A stretch of DNA of 24,109 bases from an uncultured Butyrivibrio sp. (GTDB taxonomy: Bacteria; Bacillota; Clostridia; Lachnospirales; Lachnospiraceae). The stretch spans positions 1-24,109 of the forward strand of contig NZ_CAMVPU010000053.1 of the NCBI RefSeq assembly GCF_947169445.1, in the 5' to 3' direction. This document shows positions 15,943-23,097 of the stretch, in pieces. Both the position numbers and the translations under genes were made by a program. The notes below the pieces were generated by a model that was not told the DNA's origin, did not search any database, and was given only the letters and a program-made list of their open reading frames with translations. Each line of letters starts with the position of its first letter. Positions within the stretch are counted from its first letter, which is position 1.

Positions 15943-17397
15943 TTAGATGCGCTCGCCTGTAAAGTAAAAGCCGTGGCATTCAGACAGCTTTACTTCAACT
16001 ATTTCTCCGATCAGTTCTTCTCCACCCGGGAAATGAACCAAAGTATTGTTACTAAGCCTTCCGGTAACAAGCGAAGTATCCTGATCATTAACACTCTCAA
16101 CCAATACCTTTTCGCATCTTCCAGTAAGCTTTTCAGACTGAATTCTTGCAGTTTCCTGCACGACCTTAAGCAGTCTGTCAAAGTTTTCTTTCACCTCATT
16201 TTCAGGTACCTGATTAGGAAATCCTGCAGCAGGTGTTCCGGTTCTCTTAGAATAAATAAATGTAAACGCGTTATCAAAAGAAGCTTTTTTAACTACATCT
16301 ATTGTTTCATCAACATCAGCAGGTGTTTCCCCTGGAAATCCTACAATAATATCTGTTGTGATAGCTACCTCGGGTAGCTTTTCCCTTATCTTATCTACAA
16401 GTGCAAGGAAAGCCTCCTTGGTATATTTTCTGTTCATGCGCCTAAGTATTTCTGTACTTCCCGACTGAAGAGGAAGATGGATATGCCTTGCGATCTTAGG
16501 ATTAGCAGCAATCACATCCAAGAGCTCATCCGAGAAATCCTTAGGATGAGGAGTCATAAATCTGACTCTCTCAAGACCTTCAACCTTACAAACCTCCTCA
16601 AGAAGCTGAGGGAAAGAAATTCTTGATGGATCACCCTCTTTAAAGTCATTACCATATGAATTAACATTCTGTCCCAGAAGCATTACTTCTTTAACACCAT
16701 CAGCAGCAAGCTTTTCACATTCTCTGATGATATCCTTAGGAGCTCTTGAACGCTCTCGTCCCCTTACATATGGCACAATACAATAGGTGCAGAAATTATT
16801 GCAGCCAAACATAATATTTACACCTGATTTAAATGGATACTTTCTAAATACAGGCAAATCCTCAACTATCTTGTCTGTTTCTTTCCAGATATCAATAATC
16901 ATGCGGTCAGATTCAAGACAGGTACATAAAAGCTCAGCAAACTTATAAATATTGTGTGTTCCAAATATGAGATCTACAAATCTATAGCTCTTTTGAATCT
17001 TCTCAACAGCAGACTGCTCCTGCATCATACAGCCACAAATAGCAATCTTCATATGAGGATTTTTCTTTTTGTGATTACTGCAGGCACCAAGTCTTCCAAA
17101 TACTCTCTGATCCGCATTATCTCTTACTGTACAGGTATTATAGATTACAAAATCCGCATTTTCAGATTCAGTCTCTTCATAGCCTACAAGCTTCAAAATA
17201 GCAAGAAGTTTCTCAGAATCTCTGGCATTCATCTGACAGCCAAAGGTTACAACGCAGGCACTAGGCTTTCTTCCGAGCTCTTTAGAAAGTTCTTCCACAT
17301 AGCCCTTTGCCTTTTCGATAAACTCCAGCTGCTTAAGGCTCTCCTTATCAGTTACATCTTCTTTATTACTGTTTAAAATATTTATATCTTTTACCAT
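15943..17397 (-). CDS. miaB: tRNA-2-methylthio-N6-dimethylallyladenosine synthase MiaB
   Basis: MiaB is a radical-SAM methylthiotransferase that converts i6A37 to ms2i6A37 in tRNA. The 484-aa protein has the N-terminal UPF0004 domain whose three Cys bind the auxiliary 4Fe-4S cluster (FGCQMNARDSE near residue 54, YNTCTVRDNADQR, ICGCMMQE). The radical-SAM CxxxCxxC motif follows as FGCNNFCTYCIVPYVRGRE, then the conserved HLPLQSGS and DIIVGFPGET, and a C-terminal TRAM domain for RNA binding. A long N-terminal extension (about 45 residues, charged) precedes the first cluster, common in clostridial MiaB. The ATG at 17397 has only a weak AG-rich site upstream. The gene is 59 nt after pepT. Confidence 0.97.
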   Translation of the reverse strand: MVKDINILNSNKEDVTDKESLKQLEFIEKAKGYVEELSKELGRKPSACVVTFGCQMNARDSEKLLAILKLVGYEETESENADFVIYNTCTVRDNADQRVFGRLGACSNHKKKNPHMKIAICGCMMQEQSAVEKIQKSYRFVDLIFGTHNIYKFAELLCTCLESDRMIIDIWKETDKIVEDLPVFRKYPFKSGVNIMFGCNNFCTYCIVPYVRGRERSRAPKDIIRECEKLAADGVKEVMLLGQNVNSYGNDFKEGDPSRISFPQLLEEVCKVEGLERVRFMTPHPKDFSDELLDVIAANPKIARHIHLPLQSGSTEILRRMNRKYTKEAFLALVDKIREKLPEVAITTDIIVGFPGETPADVDETIDVVKKASFDNAFTFIYSKRTGTPAAGFPNQVPENEVKENFDRLLKVVQETARIQSEKLTGRCEKVLVESVNDQDTSLVTGRLSNNTLVHFPGGEELIGEIVEVKLSECHGFYFTGERI

Positions 17398-17456
17398 ACT
17401 TACTCTTTCTAACTAAAAACATATTACATTACATAAACCACCAATAATGGCTAATA

Positions 17457-18701
17457 TCAAAAATCTTTACCATATGCATCAACAATTCCAAGAAGGATAT
17501 CAACAACCTTCCTCATTTCCTGAACTGACGCATATTCATATTTACCGTGGTAGTTATAACCACCGGTGCAAAGGTTAGGACATGGAAGTCCCTTATAGGA
17601 AAGTGCTGCGCCATCTGTGCCACCTCTTATCGGTGAATCTATAGGTGTAATTCCAAGATCAGTCATGACTTTCTTGGCATTATCAACAAGATGCATGTGA
17701 GGACGGATTTTTTCTATCATGTTGTAGTACTGATCATGAATCTCTACCTCAACTGTTCCCTCTCCATATTTCTTGTTAAGGAACTCTGCAGCTGCTGCAA
17801 AGAGCTTCTTTTTCTCTTCAAAAAGCTTATCATCATGATCTCTGATAATGTAAGAAGCTGTAGCCTTTTCTGTGCCGCCATTAACCTCAGTTAAATGGAA
17901 AAAGCCTTCTCTTTTTTCTGTATACATCGGGTTCTGGAATACAGGTAAAAGAGAATGAAACTCATAACACAAAAGAGCTGCATTGATCATCTTATTCTTG
18001 GCATCACCGGGATGAACGCTTCTGCCATTAACTGTGATATTGCCCTCGGCAGCATTAAAGTTCTCATACTCAAGCTCTCCAAGCTTACCACCATCAACAG
18101 TATAAGCATACTTGGCACCAAACTTTTCAAGGTCAAAAAATGCTGTTCCGGCTCCTATCTCTTCATCAGGAGTAAATGCAATCCTTATATCGCCATGCTT
18201 TATTTCAGGATCAGACAAAAGAGTCTGCGCCATAGTCATGATCTCAGCTACTCCAGCCTTATCGTCAGCACCTAAAAGTGTTGTTCCATCAGTTACTATC
18301 AGATCCTCGCCGATATGATTTTTAAGTTCAGGGAAATCTGCCGGTGAAAGAACTACCTTGCCATCCTGACTAAGAACAATATCTGTTCCGTCATAGCTTT
18401 CAACTATTCTAGCCTTAACATCCTTGCCACTAACTTCATCAGAAGTATCCATGTGAGAAATAAAGCCAATAGCAGGTCTATCCTTGCCATCTTCTATATT
18501 GGATGGAATTGAAGCATAAACATAGCAGTGCTCTTCATCATAATAGACATCACTGGCACCAATAGCCTTTAATTCCTCAAAAAGAAGCTTGGCAAGATCA
18601 TGCTGCTTCATGGTTGAAGGAGATGTTCCTGTCGTATCATCTGACTGGGTATCTATCTTCACATATCTTAAAAACTTTTCAATAACATCATTTTTTTCCA
18701 T
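17457..18701 (-). CDS. pepT: Tripeptide aminopeptidase PepT
   Basis: PepT is a cytosolic dinuclear-zinc M20 peptidase that removes the N-terminal residue of tripeptides. At 414 aa it matches E. coli PepT (408 aa). Metal-site motifs are ISHMDTSDE (His and Asp), TTLLGADDKAG (bridging Asp), FTPDEEIGAG (catalytic Glu-Glu) and TVDGG. The lid-domain NGRSVHPGDAKNKMINA is followed by SPIRGGTDGAALS and CTGGYNYHGKYEYAS near the end. The ATG at 18701 lies inside the 3' end of the GH13-like gene (14-nt overlap), so the two are likely co-translated. Confidence 0.96.
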   Translation of the reverse strand: MEKNDVIEKFLRYVKIDTQSDDTTGTSPSTMKQHDLAKLLFEELKAIGASDVYYDEEHCYVYASIPSNIEDGKDRPAIGFISHMDTSDEVSGKDVKARIVESYDGTDIVLSQDGKVVLSPADFPELKNHIGEDLIVTDGTTLLGADDKAGVAEIMTMAQTLLSDPEIKHGDIRIAFTPDEEIGAGTAFFDLEKFGAKYAYTVDGGKLGELEYENFNAAEGNITVNGRSVHPGDAKNKMINAALLCYEFHSLLPVFQNPMYTEKREGFFHLTEVNGGTEKATASYIIRDHDDKLFEEKKKLFAAAAEFLNKKYGEGTVEVEIHDQYYNMIEKIRPHMHLVDNAKKVMTDLGITPIDSPIRGGTDGAALSYKGLPCPNLCTGGYNYHGKYEYASVQEMRKVVDILLGIVDAYGKDF

Positions 18702-20700
18702 TTTTCTTCTTTGTATCCTTTTTCTTTTTATAATTCACATCAACAATACTCTTATATATTCGAACTGAGCGCTCACTTTGAAGCTGTAACACTTCCTTTG
18801 ACGCGACTTTATCTTTGGAATCAATAACCTCCACAGCAGGCACCTTGATTTCCTCCGGCTTTTGAATTGCCTCTAAAGCAGTATCTACAACAAGTTCCCA
18901 CTTATATCCTTCCGGCAGAGTCGGAAGCGCAAATTCCATATTCTGCCAATGCATGTTATAGCACACGTAGAAAAACGGCTTATCTTCGCTTGCTTTGTCA
19001 TAAAGGCCACAATAAAGCATTCCAAGTACATGACTGTAGCCTGAAAGATCCGGTCTCCATGCATCTTTCCCATGGCAAGAAAGATCAGGATACCCACAGG
19101 AAATATAATCCATAAGCTTAAATGGCTTGTCACTATGAAAGGCCTTATTAGAAAATCTGATTTCAGTAAGTAGCTTTACAAACTCAAATATATCTCTATT
19201 CTTATCAAGCGCCTTCCAGTCAACCCAGCTGATCTCATTATCCTGGCAATAGGGGTTGTTGTTACCACCCTGAGAATTACCAAACTCATCGCCACTAAAT
19301 ATCATAGGCGTTCCCTGGCCAAGAAGAAGCATGGACAGGATATTCTTCATCTGCTTCTTACGAAGCTCCAGTATATTATGCCTTCTGGTCCTTCCCTCAA
19401 TGCCGCAGTTCCAGCTAAGATTGTTGTCTGTGCCATCCTTGTTATTCTCGCAGTTCTCTTCATTATGCTTGTGCTCATAGGAAACAAGATCCGCAAGCCT
19501 GAACCCCTCATAGTCACAGACATAATTAATAATACCCAGGTCTGTCCTATTGGAAATCATAGCCTTAAAAAAGTCAGAAACAGTATTATCATCACTCTTC
19601 AAAAACCTTCTGGCCGCATACATAAAGGAATTATTGTAAATAGCAAGATACTTCTTATCAGGAACCTCTCCGCCATAAATATCACCTACATCAAACCAGT
19701 CATACCATATCTTCACATCCATAAACAAAGGATCTCTTACAATCTGTCTGATTGGAAGTCTTGCTCCTTTTAGATGGAAACCGTCAACATGATATGTGCA
19801 TCTCCAAAATCTCAGCACATCAACAATAAGGCTCTCATTCTCTTTATCCTCGAAAAAGAACTGAAGCACAACCTCAATGCCGTTTTCATGCATGGTCTTA
19901 ACAAAAGTCTTAAATTCATTTTCTGCATCGGAAGGCTTTTCACAGTAGCTGGTACGGGGTGCGAAATAATATCCCTTCTTATAGCCCCAGAAATTAAGCC
20001 TCTTAGTAACTTCATCCTCGCTTACAAAGCTTCCGTTCTTGGAATATACAACCGCCCCGTTTTCAGAAGGAGCCGGTCTCTTTATTGGGTTCTCAACTTC
20101 ATTCATCTCAACTACAGGCATAAGCTCCAAAGTAGTTACATGAAGTTCCTTAAGATATGGGATTTTTTCGATTATACCGCTAAAGGTTCCCCTCTTAGAT
20201 GAAGCAATCCCACTAGATGGGCTCTTTGTAAAGCCACGTACATGCAAAAGATAAATAAAGCTATCTTCATAGGGGATACTTGGCGCCTTATCATCACCCC
20301 AGTCAAAACAGGTTGAAGAGCTGATTCTGTTAGCTTTATTATCAAGCTTGGCTCTAATCTCGCTATCCGGAACATCTGCGCCGAAATGTTCAAGACCAAT
20401 TACATGTTTGGCATATGGATCACAAAAATAGGAATCGTCCTCAAAATAGTTATAGGACTCATATTTATCAATATCTTTAATATTCCTGATCCTTGCAGAA
20501 TAAATCGCACCTCTTTTAAGATTCTTATGAAAAGATATGGAAAGAGGCTGTGTGTCAGTATCATCAGCACAAGGGTAAAGGGTAATGCCCCTTTTCTTAC
20601 TGCTCACAAACACAGCTCTAACTACAAGGCTCTTATCATAGTCAATATAACAGCCAAGCGGATATGGCTTTTCTGCACAAATCTCAAATCTATTCTGCAT
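18688..20700 (-). CDS. GH13 isoamylase/GlgX-type protein lacking catalytic residues (predicted pseudoenzyme)
   Basis: A 670-aa protein with the architecture of glycogen-debranching enzymes: an N-terminal CBM48-like region ending in CDPYAKHVIG, a (beta/alpha)8 barrel, and a C-terminal beta region. Debranching-enzyme motifs are well kept: RGTFSGIIEKIPYLKEL, LNFWGYKKGYYFAPR, SYEHKHNEENCENNKDG, NLSWNCGIEG and SGDEFGNSQGGNNNPYCQD. The four GH13 active-site regions are changed. Region I DVVYNH is QFFFED (280-285); region II GFRFDLA is GFHLKGA (nucleophile Asp replaced by Lys311); region III AEPWD is YDWFD (Glu replaced by Asp334); region IV HDGF is YEGF (Tyr397, Glu398). Hydrolase activity is therefore unlikely, and a glycan-binding or regulatory role is an inference. 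The tail is Lys-rich. ATG 20700 is chosen because AGAGGA lies about 6 nt upstream; a GTG at 20733 would add 11 unsupported residues. It overlaps pepT. Confidence 0.85.
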   Translation of the reverse strand: MQNRFEICAEKPYPLGCYIDYDKSLVVRAVFVSSKKRGITLYPCADDTDTQPLSISFHKNLKRGAIYSARIRNIKDIDKYESYNYFEDDSYFCDPYAKHVIGLEHFGADVPDSEIRAKLDNKANRISSSTCFDWGDDKAPSIPYEDSFIYLLHVRGFTKSPSSGIASSKRGTFSGIIEKIPYLKELHVTTLELMPVVEMNEVENPIKRPAPSENGAVVYSKNGSFVSEDEVTKRLNFWGYKKGYYFAPRTSYCEKPSDAENEFKTFVKTMHENGIEVVLQFFFEDKENESLIVDVLRFWRCTYHVDGFHLKGARLPIRQIVRDPLFMDVKIWYDWFDVGDIYGGEVPDKKYLAIYNNSFMYAARRFLKSDDNTVSDFFKAMISNRTDLGIINYVCDYEGFRLADLVSYEHKHNEENCENNKDGTDNNLSWNCGIEGRTRRHNILELRKKQMKNILSMLLLGQGTPMIFSGDEFGNSQGGNNNPYCQDNEISWVDWKALDKNRDIFEFVKLLTEIRFSNKAFHSDKPFKLMDYISCGYPDLSCHGKDAWRPDLSGYSHVLGMLYCGLYDKASEDKPFFYVCYNMHWQNMEFALPTLPEGYKWELVVDTALEAIQKPEEIKVPAVEVIDSKDKVASKEVLQLQSERSVRIYKSIVDVNYKKKKDTKKKNGKK

Positions 20701-20774
20701 AGGTATTCCTCTTAGTGAAAAGAAAATTCGCACATCCTTCCCACTTTAACATTTCATTTTGCATATGTCGTAAT

Positions 20775-20783
20775 ATTTTATCA
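20775..20783 (-). promoter_or_regulatory. Possible extended -10 promoter for the GH13-like/pepT genes
   Basis: On the minus strand TGATAAAAT is an extended -10 element (TGn followed by TAAAAT, 5 of 6), about 75 nt upstream of the start codon at 20700. No good -35 box is visible at the proper distance, as is common for extended -10 promoters. It faces away from the DUF1292 promoter, and the two upstream regions share the same 30-40 bp. Confidence 0.4.
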
Positions 20784-20791
20784 CAAAATTG

Positions 20792-20820
20792 CTTTAATTG
20801 CACATTTTCTATGCTATAAT
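20792..20820 (+). promoter_or_regulatory. Extended -10 promoter for the DUF1292 gene
   Basis: The sequence TGCTATAAT (20812-20820) is a perfect extended -10 box; the -35 region at 20792-20797 (CTTTAA, 17-bp spacer) is poor. Transcription would begin near 20827, giving a leader of about 30 nt. A strong ribosome site AGGAGG (20846-20851) lies 5 nt before the ATG at 20857. Confidence 0.6.
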
Positions 20821-20856
20821 CAAGGTAAATACAGTAATTATTGTTAGGAGGTCTGT

Positions 20857-21222
20857 ATGGAGTTTTCCAAGATTGCGACAGAGATGAACACTCAAATTGA
20901 AAATGGCGAGCAGGAAACCGTAGATATCGAGCTTGATAACGGTGAAACTGTCACTTGTGCCATTATGATTGTTCTTACAGTTAATGATAAAGATTATATA
21001 GTTCTTCTCCCTCTTGATAAAAACGGACAGAACAATGATGGAAACGTCTGGTTCTATGAATTTATCTATAATGGCGAGGATGAGGAGCCTGGACTTGGCT
21101 ATATAAGTGACGATGCAGAATATGAAGCCGTTGCTGAAGCCTTTAATCTTTATCTGGATGATGTAGAATTTGATGAGCTTGTAGAGCTTCCCGAAGAGGG
21201 ACTTGACGGCGAAGAAGAATGA
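20857..21222 (+). CDS. DUF1292 family protein
   Basis: A 121-aa, very acidic protein of the DUF1292 family (related to YrzB of B. subtilis), of unknown function. The core pattern is visible: an acidic N-terminal helix, ETVDIELDNGETVTC, then a beta-rich segment (VNDKDYIVLLPLD), WFYEFIYNGEDEE and a C-terminal helix AVAEAFNLYLDD. There is no signal peptide or membrane segment, so it should be cytosolic. It is the only plus-strand gene in the window, has its own promoter and a near-ideal ribosome site, and ends 9 nt before the convergent helicase stop, with no visible terminator between them. In other Firmicutes this family often sits near ruvX/mreB-distant core genes; that context is absent here. 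Confidence 0.85.
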   Translation: MEFSKIATEMNTQIENGEQETVDIELDNGETVTCAIMIVLTVNDKDYIVLLPLDKNGQNNDGNVWFYEFIYNGEDEEPGLGYISDDAEYEAVAEAFNLYLDDVEFDELVELPEEGLDGEEE

Positions 21223-21231
21223 TCTGAGTTT

Positions 21232-23097
21232 TTAACTTTCTTTAATTTCCCACAAATGCCTGATTGGACGAAGAAATCTTGATGGAAGTCTCGGATTTTC
21301 TTTATCTCCGGTTAAATAAGACAAAATGAGCGCCTTTTTTGCACGTGTCATCCCGACATAGAGCATACGGCGCTCTTCTTCTATCTGGGGAAGAGTCACA
21401 CTACTCCTACTAGGTATTATTCCTTCGTTAAGATCAGGAATCCAGACCGTATCAAATTCAAGCCCCTTAGAACCATGCATTGTAAGAAGCTGTATACAGC
21501 AATTCTTTTTATTACCAGAAGCTTTTTTATTATCTGAGGAATTAAATCTTAGGTTTGCTATTTCCTTTAAAAGTTCCCTGTTATCTATAACTTTCGAAGA
21601 AAGAGCACTCAGCTCATCAAGACATTCCGTCTGATCCTGATAAATTTTCTCAATTCCCACTTCTTTTCTAAGATATCTTACCGCCAGCTGAGGTCTCATA
21701 CCTTTTATCATCTTAAGATTCCTAAAAAGAATAGTGATTTCTTTTCGCTTATCAGCATTTCCCCTATAAAAATTTAGAAGCTCCTTTTCATCGACAATAT
21801 CTTTAGTAAGTGCCTGCCTACTGATATAACGGGAAGGCTTATTCATAATCCTTAGAAAATCTTCTCTTCTATTACCAAGATAAATGAACTTCAGATAATC
21901 TTCACATAATTTAACAGCAGGGGCTTCATAAAAGGCTGTGGTAACATTATCAAGATTTGTATCAAAGCCTGAAGCCTTCAGTACTCTTGCAAGAGAAGTA
22001 GCTTCCTGATTTGTCCTGAAGATAAAAGCAATTTTACCCAAAAGCTCACTATTATTTTCCAAAAAACTGACAATAGCTTTATTTTGCTTATCAAGATTGG
22101 CATATCTTCTTGCATAAATATGTCCTTTTCCATTTGACACATCTGCGCTTAGCTTTTTATTTAGCCTTTTCTTATTCTGCTCAACAAGTAATAATGCATT
22201 ATCGAGAATATCTTTGCCGCAGCGGTAATTAACATTCAGATTAATAATCTTTGCATTCTTATCAGCATATGTTTCCTTAAACTGCATCATGATAGACGGA
22301 TCAGATCCTCTAAATCCATATATCGACTGATCATCATCCCCCACTACAAAAAGATTATTGTTTTCGCATAACAGTTCTATCACCCTTTGCTGCATGGGAT
22401 TAATATCCTGATACTCGTCAATTAAAATGTATCTGAATTTCTCACTCCAAAACTTTCGCATTTCCTGACTTTTTCGAAGTTCTTCAAAACATCTGATGAT
22501 CATATCATCAAAATCAATCAGCCCAAACTCTTTTAACCTGTTATTGTACCCTAAAAAGATCTCTGAAAATATAGCACTAAAAGAATTACTTCCCCTGTAG
22601 CTTAAGATATCAATATCCGTATTTTTTACTCTGGATATCTCTGAAATAATATCTTTAATGTCTTCTAAGATATCAGAAAGCTGATTTTTAGGCAGATTTC
22701 GTCTATCAGCGACCTCTAAAACTATATCTTTAATAATCTTAAACTTTGTAATTTCGTTAACAATGGAAATATTGTCTTTAGGATTAGACCTTCGAATTAT
22801 CTGGTAAAAGACTGAATGGAATGTGCCAAAACACACCTCAGGATAAGAACTATCCGTGATTTTCAAAAATCTCTGCTGCATCTCTATTGCTGCAGCTTTC
22901 GTAAATGTTATGACCAGAACGCTTGATGGATCAACCTGGTATTCTTCAATTAAATATCGGAGCCTTTGCACAATAACAAAGGTTTTGCCGCTGCCCGGCC
23001 CTGCAAGAACCATCGCAGGGCCATCTTTATGGAGGATAGCCTCCATCTGAGCGGCATTTCCACAAACGCCTGAAACGACTTGTGTATTATTTCTCAA
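21232..23097 (-). CDS. UvrD/PcrA/Rep-like superfamily 1 DNA helicase, compact form
   Basis: An ATP-dependent 3'-5' DNA helicase of the UvrD family. The SF1A motifs appear in order: NAAQMEAI (Q motif, residues 14-21), GPGSGKT (Walker A, 33-39), VITFTKAAA (Ia), GTFHSVF (91-97), DEYQDIN (227-233), VVGDDDQSIYGFRGS (251-265), NYRCG (IV), LLTMHGSKGLEFDTVWI (V) and EEERRMLYVGMTRAKKAL (VI). At 621 aa it is about 100 residues shorter than PcrA/UvrD and ends soon after motif VI, lacking the C-terminal tudor-like RNA-polymerase-interacting tail. It is thus more likely a second, auxiliary helicase than the main PcrA. The start is TTG at 23097, overlapping the gltX stop by 11 nt, with AAAGGA about 10 nt upstream. 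Starting later would lose the Q-motif region. Confidence 0.92.
   Translation of the reverse strand: MRNNTQVVSGVCGNAAQMEAILHKDGPAMVLAGPGSGKTFVIVQRLRYLIEEYQVDPSSVLVITFTKAAAIEMQQRFLKITDSSYPEVCFGTFHSVFYQIIRRSNPKDNISIVNEITKFKIIKDIVLEVADRRNLPKNQLSDILEDIKDIISEISRVKNTDIDILSYRGSNSFSAIFSEIFLGYNNRLKEFGLIDFDDMIIRCFEELRKSQEMRKFWSEKFRYILIDEYQDINPMQQRVIELLCENNNLFVVGDDDQSIYGFRGSDPSIMMQFKETYADKNAKIINLNVNYRCGKDILDNALLLVEQNKKRLNKKLSADVSNGKGHIYARRYANLDKQNKAIVSFLENNSELLGKIAFIFRTNQEATSLARVLKASGFDTNLDNVTTAFYEAPAVKLCEDYLKFIYLGNRREDFLRIMNKPSRYISRQALTKDIVDEKELLNFYRGNADKRKEITILFRNLKMIKGMRPQLAVRYLRKEVGIEKIYQDQTECLDELSALSSKVIDNRELLKEIANLRFNSSDNKKASGNKKNCCIQLLTMHGSKGLEFDTVWIPDLNEGIIPSRSSVTLPQIEEERRMLYVGMTRAKKALILSYLTGDKENPRLPSRFLRPIRHLWEIKES

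Noticed and set aside
18688..20733. Annotation as a normal glycogen-debranching enzyme (glgX)
   Set aside because: The overall motif order fits, but all three catalytic carboxylates and region I are replaced, so the enzymatic name would mislead.
20701..20733. GTG start at 20733 for the GH13-like gene
   Set aside because: The ATG at 20700 has AGAGGA at good spacing and the extra 11 residues show no family resemblance.
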